From: SHZI01 sp038214295
GTDB lineage: Bacteria; Pseudomonadota; Gammaproteobacteria; Steroidobacterales; GCA-2729495
DNA: 64,000 bases
NCBI GenBank assembly: GCA_038214295.1
Contig: JBBQSA010000010.1
Coordinates: forward strand, 1 to 64,000
Direction: 5' to 3'
Below are positions 41,764-50,581 of the stretch, one piece after another. A model generated the notes under the pieces. That model did not search any database, was not told the origin of the DNA, and worked only from the letters and a program-made list of their open reading frames with translations. Position 1 is the stretch's first letter. Every line of letters starts with the position of its first letter. The position numbers and the translations under genes were made by a program.

Positions 41764-42426
41764 ATGAACAGAATCGCGCTTGCGCTAATCGCGTCCCTTG
41801 CCCTGCTGGTCTCTCTTCGGCCGGTCTGGGCCACTGAAGAACCCGGCTATGCCGTAGTTGTCGGGGAGGGCGAGTTCGAGCTGCGCCAGTACCCGGCGAT
41901 GCTGGCAGCGGAAACACTTGTGGCCGGCGCAGATTTCGACCAGGCCGGTAACGTGGCCTTCGGTCGGCTGTTCCGCTACATCACTGGCAACAACCGCACC
42001 CGGGCGGACATCGCGATGACGGCGCCGGTGGTTCAGCAGCCTGACCGAGCGCGTGATCGTCCCGGCGAGAAGATCGCTATGACAGCGCCGGTGACCCAGC
42101 AGGCAGACGCGGACGGCGGGCCGGGCAGTGGCTACCGGGTGGCATTCATGCTGCCGGCAGGTTACACGCGGGAAACCGTGCCGGCGCCCCTGGATCCCCA
42201 GGTGCAGATCATCGCCACCCCGGCGCGCCTGGTGGCGACGCTACGGTATTCAGGCCGCGCGTCCGCAGAGCTTCACAATCGCAAGGAGCGCGATCTCCGC
42301 GGCTGGATGGCCACCCGCCAGCTGGTGGCTACCGGCGACGCCATCTCGGCCCAATACAACGCCCCCTTCATCCCCGGGCCGTTTCGGCGCAACGAGGTGC
42401 TGATCCCGGTCACCAGGCCGGAGTAA
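41764..42426 (+). CDS. SOUL-family heme-binding protein, exported
   Basis: 220 residues from ATG 41764. The signal peptide is ALIASLALLVSLRPVWA. The mature part matches the SOUL fold: EEPGYAVVVGEGEFELRQYPAMLAAET, FGRLFRYITGNNRTRADIAMTAPV, a second IAMTAPVTQQ, YRVAFMLPAGY and the C-terminal RRNEVLIPV. SOUL/HBP proteins bind heme or hydrophobic ligands; bacterial copies are usually periplasmic. The duplicated IAMTAPV motif is normal for the family. Confidence 0.93.
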   Translation: MNRIALALIASLALLVSLRPVWATEEPGYAVVVGEGEFELRQYPAMLAAETLVAGADFDQAGNVAFGRLFRYITGNNRTRADIAMTAPVVQQPDRARDRPGEKIAMTAPVTQQADADGGPGSGYRVAFMLPAGYTRETVPAPLDPQVQIIATPARLVATLRYSGRASAELHNRKERDLRGWMATRQLVATGDAISAQYNAPFIPGPFRRNEVLIPVTRPE

Positions 42427-42432
42427 CCTTCG

Positions 42433-45400
42433 TCAGGGCGCCAGCGCTGACGGACCCGGCGGGAAGCCCAGCAGCTGCCGGAACAGCGTGGTGTCCTGCG
42501 AATTCACGAACCCGTTGCAGTTCAGGTCCGCCTTGTTAAAGAGCGGTGCCACGCTCGGCAGCCCCAGCTGCTGGCGCAATATGGCTGTGTCCTGGGCGTT
42601 GGTGAAGTTGTTCCCGGGCGCGGGATTCCCGAAGTCGCCGTCGCAGTGGTTCCCGTAGCCGTCGCTGTCCGAGTCGCACTGGCTGGCGTTCGACTTCGTG
42701 GTGCAGTTGTCGAAGATCTGCGCCACGCCGTCGCCGTCCGTGTCGGTGAAGGGGTTCAGCAGTACCGTCCTTTCCATCGTGGCCAATTTGCCGCCGTCGT
42801 CGGCGACTCGGCTCTCCACGGTGATCAGGCGGCCGTTGACGGTGCCGGAGGTCACCACCATGGGCATGGTGACCACCGCGGAGGCGCCGTTAGCCAGGGT
42901 GCCCAGGTTCCAGTTGGCGAGCTCGCCCGAGTTACACAGGCCATCGTTGAAGGCGATGATGCAAGTGCCACCGCCGGTCAAAAGCGTCGGATTGAAGCTG
43001 TTTACCGTGGGCGGGACGCGCGCCTGGAGTACCAGGCCAGTCAAGGTGCCACCGCTGTTGTTGGTAACGGTGAGCGTTGCAGTGAGCGTCTGTGTGGCGA
43101 CCACCGGGTCGGGCGCCAGTGACATGCTGAGCGCCAGAGGCTTGCTCGCCTCCACGCGGGTCGTCGCCGTCGCTCTTTCGGCATCCGGCACAACGCCAGC
43201 AACGATATTACCGGTCAGTTCGGCGGCGTTGATGCGGATCACAGTGCCGTTGGTCACTGCACCCGGTACCGACAGCGTCACGGTCCGTCGGCCACCGGCA
43301 CCTGCGGCCAGACTGCCAATGTTCCAGACAATGTTGCTACCGACGATGGTGCCCCCGCTCGACCCGACCAGGACGGCTTCCACCGGCAGCGGGAAGCTCA
43401 GTGTTGTCCCGGTGACGTTGCCGGTTGTGGCGCGATTGCCATAGGTCAGCGTGTACTTGAGTAACCCTCCATTGGGTACCGCATCCACATCGTCGGTGAT
43501 GGAAAGCGTCAGGGGGTTGTCCAAGTCCACCGCGATGCTGGATTCCGTGACGGCGCGGTTGTTGCTGTCGTCCTTTGCCATTGCCTCCAGGACGAGCAAC
43601 CGTCCCACAGTAGCCGCCGATGCGACGAACACTGGTAGCGCAACGGTGACGCCCGTTCCGGCCGGTATGGTCCCGATAGCCCAGTTCAGCAATTCGGCTG
43701 AGTTACACAGGCCATCGTTGAAGGCGACGATGCAGGTGCCGCCACCCGTCAGATAGCTGGCATTGAAGCTGTTGAGGGAAACCGGCACGCGGGCCTGAAG
43801 CACGACGCCGGTCAGTGGCGCGCCACTGCGATTGCTGACGGTCAGGCGGGCGCTGCCCGTTTCGTTTGGCCGAGCCGGATCCGGATTGAATTCCACCGCG
43901 AGGACCAGAGGCGGGCTGGTAGCTACCCGTGTGACCGCGGTCGCTCGCGCCGATTCCGTTACCAGGCTGCTGTTAAGGCCAGAGATCAGGGCGCCGTTGA
44001 CGTTTAGGGCCGTGCCCGCAGCCAGGCCGCCGTTGACTGCAACCAATACCTGCTGTCGGCCAGACTGGGTTGCCGCAAGACTTCCGAGCGTCCAGCTGAC
44101 GGTGCTGCCCGAGAGGGTTCCACCGCCGGTGGCAGACACGAACGTCGTCCCCGCGGGAACAGGCAAGGTCAGTGTCGTGCCGGTGACATTGCTGCTGGCC
44201 GCCCGATTGCCGTAGGTCAGCGTGTAGGTCAGCAGTTCGCCGGTCGCCACCCTGTCCTTGTCCTCGTCGACGGCGAGTGACAACGGACCGTCGGAGTCGA
44301 CCGCCACGGTGGTCCCCATCGCCGCCCGATTGTTGCCGTCATCGTTCGCGAGTGCCTCGAGGATGAGCAGGCGCCCCGGTGTGGTTGCTGATGCCACAAA
44401 CATCGGCACGGACACTGTGACGCTGCCGCCCGCCGGCACTGTGCCGAGGGTCCAGTTGAGGATTTCGCCCGAGTTACACAGGCCATCGTTGAAGGCGACT
44501 ATGCAGATACCGCCCTCCGTGACATAGGGCTCATCGAAGTTCGAAACGACGGTGGGAATCCGTGCCTGCAGCACGACGCCTGTGAGCGCTGCGCCGCTGC
44601 GGTTGCTGACGGTGAGTTGCGCGATGCCCTGTTCGTTGGGTCGCACCGGATCGGGGTTTACCTCCACGGCCAGCACGAGCGGTGCACTGCTTGCCACCCG
44701 AGTGACAGCCGTGGCCCGCGTTGACTCCTCAATCAGGCTGCTGTTCTGGCCAGCAATAACCGCGCCGTTCACGGGAAGAACGGAACCCGCCGTCAGGCCG
44801 CCGTTCACCGAAACCACCACCTGCTGACGGCCGGACTGGGTCGCCGGCAGGCTGCCGAGCACCCAGCTCACGTTACTGCCAGAGAGGGTCCCGCCGCCGC
44901 TGGCAGACACAAACGTGGTTCCGGCTGGCACCGGGAAGCTGAGTGCGGTTCCCGTGATGCTGATGCTTGCCGCCCGGTTGCCGTAGGTGAGCGTATAGGT
45001 CAGCAGTTCGCCGGGCGTCACCCGGTCCTTGTCCTCGTCCACCGCCAGGGAAAGCGGGGCGTCCGAGTCAATGGCGACAGTGCTGCCAATAACAGCCCGG
45101 TTGTTGCTGTCGTCGTTCGCCAGTGTCTCCAGATTGATCAGGCGCCCCGCAATTGCCGCCGAGGGTACGAACACCGGGATCGAGACCGTGATGCTTCCAC
45201 CAGCCGGCAGAGTGCCGAGAGCCCAGTTCATCAGTTCGATTGAGTTGCACAGGCCATCGTTGAACGCAACGATGCAGGTGGCACCACCCGTCGCGTACGT
45301 GACACCGAAACTTGTAAGCGCAGCCGGCACCCGCGCCTGCAGCACCACGCCCGTCAGGGCCACGCCGCCCCGGTTGCTGACAGTCAGTTGGGCGACGCCC

Positions 45401-46296
45401 TGTTCGTTGGGGCGGACCGGATCGGGGTTGAACTCGACGGCCAGCACCAGCGGCGCGCTGGCAGCCACCCGGGTTACAGCGGTTGCCGAGGCGCTCTCCG
45501 GCACGCCGCCGGACCCCGTTATCGTCGCGGCATCAACCGACAGCACCGATCCCGCCGCCAGGCCGCCGTTTACTGAAACCACGACCTGCTGCCGGCTTGA
45601 CTGGGTTGCCGGCAGGCTGCCGAGCGTCCAGTTCACGCTGCCCGCTGAGAAGGTTCCACCGCCGGTGGCGGACACGAATGTCGTGCCCGCGGGGATCGGG
45701 AAGCTGAGCGTCGTGCCGGTCACACTGCTGCTTGCCGCGCGGTTGCCGTAGACGAGCGTGTAGGTCAGCTGCTCCCCGGGGACGACCCGGTCCTTGTCCT
45801 CGTCCACCGACAGCGACAGCGCGTTGGTGGTGCTGACGACCGCGGATGCATTGGTAGTGGCCGTGCTGACCGCGTTAACGAACGCGGTGCCCGGCAGGGT
45901 GATCGTGGTCCCCGCGGCGGTTGCCGCCGCGACGAACAGCGGCAGGGACACCGTCACCGACCCGCCTGCGGGAATCGTACCCAGGGTCCAGTTGGCGATC
46001 TCGCCCGGATCGCACAGGCCGTTATTCACGACGATGGTGCAGGTGGCGCCACCGGTGATGTAGGCCGCGGTGAAGGAGCTGACGCCGGCCGGGATGGTGG
46101 CCTGTAGCGTCACCGTGTTGACCGGCGCGCCGCCATTGTTCGCAACGGTCAGTTCCGCGACGAGCACTTCTCCCGGGCGAACCGGGTTGGGATTCATTTC
46201 TATGGAGAGGGTGATGGCTGCCTGGGCCTGGCTTGCCGCCAGAGCTACCACTGAAAACAGGATAGCCCTGACCAGATTCCCGAGTGAAGTACCCAT
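42433..46296 (-). CDS. Large secreted repeat protein with DUF11-type modules and C-terminal dockerin-like domain
   Basis: 1287 residues from ATG 46296, chosen because a clean signal peptide follows (LVRAILFSVVALAASQAQA); starts at 46371 or 46368 are alternatives. Five copies of a module opening L-x-(V/I)E-x-NPDP-VRP and four copies of one opening L-x-VDEDKDRV alternate, each about 120-130 residues and of the DUF11/conserved-repeat beta-sandwich type. Each first-type module has a C-x12-C pair (GGATCIVAFNDGLC). The C-terminus has calcium-binding DTDGDGVAQIFDNC and DSDSDGYGNHCDGD, then a dockerin-like pair (NAQDTAILRQQLG, DLNCNGFVNSQDTTLFRQLLG). It is probably a surface adhesin or scaffold-bound protein. 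No exosortase signal is present. Confidence 0.88.
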   Translation of the reverse strand: MGTSLGNLVRAILFSVVALAASQAQAAITLSIEMNPNPVRPGEVLVAELTVANNGGAPVNTVTLQATIPAGVSSFTAAYITGGATCTIVVNNGLCDPGEIANWTLGTIPAGGSVTVSLPLFVAAATAAGTTITLPGTAFVNAVSTATTNASAVVSTTNALSLSVDEDKDRVVPGEQLTYTLVYGNRAASSSVTGTTLSFPIPAGTTFVSATGGGTFSAGSVNWTLGSLPATQSSRQQVVVSVNGGLAAGSVLSVDAATITGSGGVPESASATAVTRVAASAPLVLAVEFNPDPVRPNEQGVAQLTVSNRGGVALTGVVLQARVPAALTSFGVTYATGGATCIVAFNDGLCNSIELMNWALGTLPAGGSITVSIPVFVPSAAIAGRLINLETLANDDSNNRAVIGSTVAIDSDAPLSLAVDEDKDRVTPGELLTYTLTYGNRAASISITGTALSFPVPAGTTFVSASGGGTLSGSNVSWVLGSLPATQSGRQQVVVSVNGGLTAGSVLPVNGAVIAGQNSSLIEESTRATAVTRVASSAPLVLAVEVNPDPVRPNEQGIAQLTVSNRSGAALTGVVLQARIPTVVSNFDEPYVTEGGICIVAFNDGLCNSGEILNWTLGTVPAGGSVTVSVPMFVASATTPGRLLILEALANDDGNNRAAMGTTVAVDSDGPLSLAVDEDKDRVATGELLTYTLTYGNRAASSNVTGTTLTLPVPAGTTFVSATGGGTLSGSTVSWTLGSLAATQSGRQQVLVAVNGGLAAGTALNVNGALISGLNSSLVTESARATAVTRVATSPPLVLAVEFNPDPARPNETGSARLTVSNRSGAPLTGVVLQARVPVSLNSFNASYLTGGGTCIVAFNDGLCNSAELLNWAIGTIPAGTGVTVALPVFVASAATVGRLLVLEAMAKDDSNNRAVTESSIAVDLDNPLTLSITDDVDAVPNGGLLKYTLTYGNRATTGNVTGTTLSFPLPVEAVLVGSSGGTIVGSNIVWNIGSLAAGAGGRRTVTLSVPGAVTNGTVIRINAAELTGNIVAGVVPDAERATATTRVEASKPLALSMSLAPDPVVATQTLTATLTVTNNSGGTLTGLVLQARVPPTVNSFNPTLLTGGGTCIIAFNDGLCNSGELANWNLGTLANGASAVVTMPMVVTSGTVNGRLITVESRVADDGGKLATMERTVLLNPFTDTDGDGVAQIFDNCTTKSNASQCDSDSDGYGNHCDGDFGNPAPGNNFTNAQDTAILRQQLGLPSVAPLFNKADLNCNGFVNSQDTTLFRQLLGFPPGPSALAP
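42932..46031 (-). repeat. 771-bp tandem repeat units within the DUF11-type gene
   Basis: The marker TTACACAGGCCATCGTTGAA occurs at 42932, 43703 and 44474, and variants at 45245 (TTGCACAGG) and 46010 (TCGCACAGG). The spacings are 771, 771, 771 and 765 bp, or 257 codons. The units are clearly related at the DNA level but have diverged, most at the N-terminal end. Regular length with retained DNA similarity indicates duplication by recombination and possible copy-number variation between strains. Confidence 0.85.
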
Positions 46297-46768
46297 GCCC
46301 GCGTTCCCCAGATGTTCAGAATGAACTGCCCGAACGGCCATCCTGGCCGCCGAAGCATCAAGGTTCATCATCGTCCCTGAGTGACTCGCGTCGTCGCTCC
46401 ATATTTGTTCTTCGGAGGCGCGAGACGCTTTAAACAATACACCGCAAGCCGGGCGCCTGCCAGAGCCGCGCGGGTAGGTTTCGGTGTGCCTTTGAGTTAT
46501 GTTTAGTGCCGGATTGGCCCGGCAATCCCGCACCGTCACCAGCGATGCAGGGGTGGGTCCAGCAGCCGTCTGACGCGAAATCAGAGCTTTATTCGTGCCG
46601 CTTAATAGCTTTGGTTAAGTTGTCTGTCATGTGCCGACACATGGATGGCCGTGCTCCGGCTGCCTGAGCCTCCGGACGACACGGCCTCTGGCAGGCAATA
46701 GGTAGTAGTCCGGACTCGGCGGGAGCCGGGGCCGGGTTACTGTGACCAGATACAGGGAGGTGCGTGGC
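46297..46768. other. 472-bp intergenic region between the repeat protein and the cytochrome gene
   Basis: No gene is supported. The part nearest the repeat protein could extend its N-terminus (in-frame ATGs at 46368 and 46371, with AGGGACG). The middle, about 46500-46640, is AT-richer than its surroundings (TTTATTCG, CTTAATAGCTTTGGTTAAG) and probably holds divergent promoters. I looked for a cyclic-di-GMP or other riboswitch signature and found none. AGGGAGG at 46754-46760 is the cytochrome ribosome site. Confidence 0.5.
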
Positions 46769-47170
46769 ATGCGATTGATCGTCGGCGCGGCGTTGCTGGT
46801 GGTTTCCCCGGGCCTGCTCGCCGGGGAACTGGAGCCGTTCAAGGGTTACAGCGGCGCGCAGCTCTTCCAGCGCTTCTGCGCGAGCTGTCACGGGCCCTCC
46901 GGCTACGGCGACGGACCTGTCGCGGACTCACTGAAGGTGGCGATCCCGGACCTGACCCAGCTCGCGAAGCGTTCCGGGGGCCGTTTCCCCGGCGATCGCG
47001 TCCGGGAAATCATCGATGGCCGCGCCGTACTGCCGGCCCACGGCAACCGGCCCATGCCGGTCTGGGGCTACGAACTCGAGGCGCAGGTGCCATCGGATCA
47101 ACCGGCACGGGCCACTGCCCAGGGCCTGATCGACAAGCTGGTGGATCACCTGCAGTCCATCCAGAGATAG
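46769..47170 (+). CDS. c-type cytochrome, monohaem
   Basis: 133 residues from ATG 46769, with AGGGAGG 8 bases upstream favouring this over GTG 46742. The signal peptide ends at GLLAGE. The single haem site is FCASCHGPSG (CxxCH) and a distal methionine is likely in RPMPVWGYE. The layout is that of class I cytochromes c of the soluble periplasmic type (cytochrome c551/552-like or subunit III of a cbb3-type oxidase). It is followed 35 bp later by a Usp gene, a pairing compatible with respiratory stress. Confidence 0.93.
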   Translation: MRLIVGAALLVVSPGLLAGELEPFKGYSGAQLFQRFCASCHGPSGYGDGPVADSLKVAIPDLTQLAKRSGGRFPGDRVREIIDGRAVLPAHGNRPMPVWGYELEAQVPSDQPARATAQGLIDKLVDHLQSIQR

Positions 47171-47205
47171 GGCCAGGCAGCGACAGACACAGGAGGAACC
47201 GCTCT

Positions 47206-48105
47206 ATGCCCACCAGTCCGTGGCGCTCCATTGCAGTAGTGGTGGATCCCTTCGAGAAGAGCCACCCGGCGCTGCAAAAGGCAGCGGCTCTCGCCCGGCG
47301 TTGTGGCGCCAACCTGACCCTGCTGAACACCTTCGTGCTGCCCCAGCCCATGGCCGATGTGGCCGGGATCTCGGCCCGGGAACTCATCGCAGCCGCCCTG
47401 CGGGACCGCCGCCGCATGCTGGAAAAAGAGGCCGCGGCTTTGCGCCGCCGGAAAGGCGGGCGCGCCCTCCGGGTCCGCTGCGTCGTCGAGTGGGATCACC
47501 CGCAGCACGAGGCGGTAGTACGGCATGTCATGGACGCCAAGCCGGACCTGCTGGTGGCAGAGGGCGGCCACCATGGACGGCTGGCTCGCTGGATCCTGTC
47601 GAACACTGACTGGGAGCTGATCCGCAGCTGCCCGTGCCCGCTGTGGCTGGTGCGCGGTGCCAGTCTTCCGGCCCGACCGAAGCTGCTGGTCGCCGTGGAT
47701 CCCCGGCATGTCCAGGCCCGCCGGTCCCGGCTCGATACCCGGCTCATGGAGGCCGCTCATCGCCTGACCGGGAATTTTGGCGGCACCATCAGCGTCGTTC
47801 ACGCGGACGATCCCGACGACAGCTGCATCGATGCCGTTGAGCGCCTGGCGGCCCGGCATGCCGTGCCCCCGGCCCGCCGCTACGTGATTCCCGGCCCCAC
47901 CACCCGGGTGCTTCCCGAAGTGGTCGCGAAGAGTGGCGCCGACGTCCTGCTCCTTGGCGCGGTCTCCCGCAGCCGTCCCGGGGAACCTTTCATCGGCACC
48001 ACGGCCGAACGAATCATCGACCGGGTGGAATGCGACCTGTTCGTCGTGAAACCGGTGGGCTACCGGTCCCCCGTTTCCAAGATGCGTTCGCGACTACCCG
48101 GCTGA
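47206..48105 (+). CDS. Tandem universal stress protein (UspE type)
   Basis: 299 residues with AGGAGG upstream. Two Usp domains are present: residues about 7-152 (SIAVVVDPFEKSHPALQKA; DLLVAEGGHHGRLARWILSN) and about 157-290 (PKLLVAVDPRHVQARRSRLD; DVLLLGAVSRSRPGEPFIGTTAERI). The second ends with the GAVSRS...GTTAERI nucleotide-loop pattern; in the first the glycine loop is degenerate (GGHHGRL). UspE-like proteins respond to starvation, oxygen limitation and motility changes. It lies between the cytochrome and DUF2934 genes on the same strand. Confidence 0.93.
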   Translation: MPTSPWRSIAVVVDPFEKSHPALQKAAALARRCGANLTLLNTFVLPQPMADVAGISARELIAAALRDRRRMLEKEAAALRRRKGGRALRVRCVVEWDHPQHEAVVRHVMDAKPDLLVAEGGHHGRLARWILSNTDWELIRSCPCPLWLVRGASLPARPKLLVAVDPRHVQARRSRLDTRLMEAAHRLTGNFGGTISVVHADDPDDSCIDAVERLAARHAVPPARRYVIPGPTTRVLPEVVAKSGADVLLLGAVSRSRPGEPFIGTTAERIIDRVECDLFVVKPVGYRSPVSKMRSRLPG

Positions 48106-48161
48106 TACCTGCGACACACAGAGGCCTGTCCACACACCATCACGTTTGGAGGTAGACCATC

Positions 48162-48398
48162 ATGGCCACAGCAGTAACAGCAACTACGGCACGGGCGCGG
48201 CCAGCCGCGCGGGCCGAAACCGTTATCAGCGACAAAGCCTGGGCGGGTGAAGATCGTTACCGGATGATCGCCGAGGCCGCGTATTTCCGCGCCGAGCAGC
48301 GGGGATTTGTCGCGGGAAGCGAACTGGGCGACTGGCTGGCCGCGGAAATCGAGGTGGACGACCTCCTCGCCGCCGCGAACACGCCTGACGGGGGCTAA
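48162..48398 (+). CDS. DUF2934 family protein
   Basis: 78 residues from ATG 48162 with GGAGG 9 bases upstream. An alanine/threonine/arginine-rich leader (about 1-25) precedes the DUF2934 core: EDRYRMIAEAAYFRAEQRGF followed by GDWLAAEIEVDDLL. The family is small, soluble and of unknown function, and is common near stress and polysaccharide genes. It probably belongs to the same run as the Usp gene. Confidence 0.9.
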   Translation: MATAVTATTARARPAARAETVISDKAWAGEDRYRMIAEAAYFRAEQRGFVAGSELGDWLAAEIEVDDLLAAANTPDGG

Positions 48399-48442
48399 AA
48401 CGCGCTGCGTCCGACTGTCTGCCGTTTCCCGGAGATTGTTCT

Positions 48443-49381
48443 GTGACCAAGACTTCCACGATGAAGCGGTTTGCCGCGGGCGATATCTTCCTCGGCTGCA
48501 CCTACCTGATGAACGTGCCGGGCGATGACCATGCAGGCGAGGGCCGGATCCTGCAGTACGACCGGCACATGGTGCCGAAGGGCACGCTCTACACCGAGGG
48601 CACAACCCACCTCGTCGTCAACCTGCGCTTCGGCCCGGACGGTGTGCTGTGGGGCTTCGATCCCTTCTCCCACGCCGTGGTCCGGGTGGGCCCCGACGGC
48701 AAGCAGTTGCCCCCGGTGGACTTCGGGGACCGGGGCTGGGGCAGCGTCTGCTTCCCGGCTGACGGGGGCGTAATCCTCTGCGAGTACCTGAAGGGCAACT
48801 GGCCCTACACCGGCGGCGACATGCGCGTGCTGCCGGGGACCGACGTAGTGGGCTACGGGCGCATCGCGGGCTTCGACGCGGCCTTTCAGAAGGTAGCGGA
48901 GTACGCCAACGACACGGCGGAGTCCCTTACCGGGTTCCACGGTGTGACCCACTCGGTGCTGGAACCCGGGGGCGAGTTCATCACCTATATCACTGATCTC
49001 GGCATGCGGGTGTTGCGCTTCGACCTGCGCCACGACAAGCAGCTGCCGGACCTGGTGACCTACCCGGGTGGCGACGAGTACCGGCAGAAGTGGACTACGG
49101 GCGTGGCCTACCGGAAGGATGGCACGCTGCTGCTGCTCCGGGGCAGCTTCATCGACTTTATCGACCGGGCTGGCGCATCATTGCGCACCCTGCCGCTGGA
49201 CGCCTACGGCTACGCGATGATCACGGCATCCGCCGACGACCGCCACGCGTTCGTCACCAATATATTCACGGGAGTGATGTCGAAGGTGGACCTCGACAGC
49301 GGGCAGATCGTCGGGCAGATCGATACCGGGCTGGCAAAGCCGCAGCGAAGCCTCGCGGGCGTCGCCGAGTTCAACCTCTAG
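48443..49381 (+). CDS. Predicted beta-propeller protein of unknown function (paralogue 1)
   Basis: 312 residues from GTG 48443 with GGAG 9 bases upstream. No signal peptide. It has repeated short beta-strands ending in aspartate/glycine turns (FGPDGVLWGFDPFSHAVV, RVGPDGKQLPP, FDLRHDKQLPDLV), as in NHL or SMP-30-type propellers. Shared with a second copy at 59313: GDIFLGCTYL, DDHxGEGRILQ(Y/F)D, GVTHS, GEFITY and RSLAG(V/I)A. The pair defines a family I cannot name. Acidic and histidine residues near DDHAGEG suggest a metal or substrate site. A PP-loop enzyme gene starts 14 bases downstream. Confidence 0.82.
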   Translation: MTKTSTMKRFAAGDIFLGCTYLMNVPGDDHAGEGRILQYDRHMVPKGTLYTEGTTHLVVNLRFGPDGVLWGFDPFSHAVVRVGPDGKQLPPVDFGDRGWGSVCFPADGGVILCEYLKGNWPYTGGDMRVLPGTDVVGYGRIAGFDAAFQKVAEYANDTAESLTGFHGVTHSVLEPGGEFITYITDLGMRVLRFDLRHDKQLPDLVTYPGGDEYRQKWTTGVAYRKDGTLLLLRGSFIDFIDRAGASLRTLPLDAYGYAMITASADDRHAFVTNIFTGVMSKVDLDSGQIVGQIDTGLAKPQRSLAGVAEFNL

Positions 49382-49395
49382 AAAGTAGTGCCTGC

Positions 49396-50514
49396 ATGTT
49401 GACCGCCGTGGAGGGTATCGACGTCCTGCCCTTGGACCTGCCCGCCTGGCGCCGGGAGACCGTGCCAGGCCACGGCCCGGGTCTCGTCCTCGACGTGGAC
49501 GGCGAGGCGCTGTGGTTCGCCTCCCGGGACGTGGCCCTGACGCCGGGTCCCGAGGCCGCCAGCTGCCTGCTCGCGTACCCGTGCATGCTGAAGGAGCAGC
49601 CGCTCCGCTATACCAGCGAGGTTCCCGGAGCGGCCTTTCTCGGCAATCTGGACGGCGCCACAGCACTGATGGGTTCCTGGTGGGGCCACAGGCCGCTTCG
49701 CTGCGAGCTGCCTGCATCAGGTCCGGCGTCCGGGACGCCTCCCGGCCCGGAGCAACCCGGACGAACTGCGCTGTTCTTCAGCGGCGGCATCGACTCCTTC
49801 TATTCGCTCACCCACAACCCGGCCATCAGCCTGCTGGTCTTCGTGCACGGCTTCGACGTGCGCCTGGGCAGCGCGGACACAGCAGCGGCGATGAGCGCCG
49901 CATTCCGGCGTATCGCCGCCGGGCGGGGTATCAGCAGCATCACGATCGCCACCAATCTCCGGGATCATCCGGTGCTCGGCCGGCTTCGCTGGCCCCGGTA
50001 CCACGGTGCGGTGCTGGCCGCCGCGGCCCACCTGCTGCGGGAGAGTGCGTCGCAGTTCATCGTCTCCTCGTCCTATCCCCGGGAGAACCTGATGCCCTGG
50101 GGCAGCCACCCGGACCTGGACTGGCGCTGGGGCGACGAGCGCGTGCGCATGATTCACTTCGGCCTGGAAACGTCGCGGGCCGGGAAGCTGCGCGCGATGC
50201 GGGATGAGCCGCTGGTCCACCGGGAATTGCGCGTGTGCTACCCCGGGGCGCGGGCCGACGGGAACTGTGGCTACTGTGAGAAGTGCGTGCGCACGCGGCT
50301 CACATACCGGCTCGCACTGCCGGGCGTCGAGTGCACCGCCATCCCGGACGCGCCGCCGCTGGCCCCGGCGCTGGACGCGCTGCGGCCGCTATGGCCGCAA
50401 ACGCTGCTGCAGGATTACCGCCAGTTGCTGGAGTTGGCGCTCACCGAGGACGACGTCACCCGGTCCCTCCGGGCACTCATCGGGCGCAGCGAGGCACACC
50501 AGGCGTCCCCGTGA
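49396..50514 (+). CDS. PP-loop (adenine nucleotide alpha-hydrolase fold) protein with cysteine cluster
   Basis: 372 residues from ATG 49396, 14 bases after the propeller gene. Residues 1-120 form an unrecognised N-terminal domain. The PP-loop is FFSGGIDSFYSLTH (SGGxDS at 129-134), the ATP-pyrophosphatase motif of asparagine synthase B, QueC and ThiI-type enzymes that adenylate a carboxyl or carbonyl. FIVSSSYPRENLMPWGSHPDLD is a likely substrate segment. Near the C-terminus, RVCYPGARADGNCGYCEKCVRT has four cysteines, probably a zinc or iron-sulfur site. I recall similar NCGxCEKC proteins beside peptide or cofactor biosynthesis genes, but no function is established for this one. Confidence 0.85.
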   Translation: MLTAVEGIDVLPLDLPAWRRETVPGHGPGLVLDVDGEALWFASRDVALTPGPEAASCLLAYPCMLKEQPLRYTSEVPGAAFLGNLDGATALMGSWWGHRPLRCELPASGPASGTPPGPEQPGRTALFFSGGIDSFYSLTHNPAISLLVFVHGFDVRLGSADTAAAMSAAFRRIAAGRGISSITIATNLRDHPVLGRLRWPRYHGAVLAAAAHLLRESASQFIVSSSYPRENLMPWGSHPDLDWRWGDERVRMIHFGLETSRAGKLRAMRDEPLVHRELRVCYPGARADGNCGYCEKCVRTRLTYRLALPGVECTAIPDAPPLAPALDALRPLWPQTLLQDYRQLLELALTEDDVTRSLRALIGRSEAHQASP

Positions 50515-50519
50515 TGGGA

Positions 50520-50581
50520 GCGCTCAGTCCTTCCACCGCGAACAGCCCTGAGGGGGCCTGAGCCGCGCTCAGTCCTTCCAC
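50520..50581. repeat. 17-bp direct repeat at the end of the DUF3299 gene
   Basis: GCGCTCAGTCCTTCCAC occurs at 50520-50536 and 50565-50581, 45 bp apart. The second copy is the reverse complement of the DUF3299 terminal codons and stop (coding for VEWKD). The first lies beyond the stop in the short gap after the PP-loop gene. It looks like a small local duplication of the gene end. Confidence 0.6.

Noticed and set aside
42433..46296. CRISPR-like regular repeats
   Set aside because: The 771-bp periodic sequence is translated without interruption as beta-sandwich modules; unit size and diversity do not fit a CRISPR array.
46500..46768. Possible cyclic-di-GMP riboswitch upstream of the cytochrome gene
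   Set aside because: Conserved core elements of the GEMM class could not be found on either strand.
46589..46891. Minus-strand 100-codon frame between the repeat protein and cytochrome genes
   Set aside because: Overlaps the cytochrome start region antisense; no ribosome site and biased composition.
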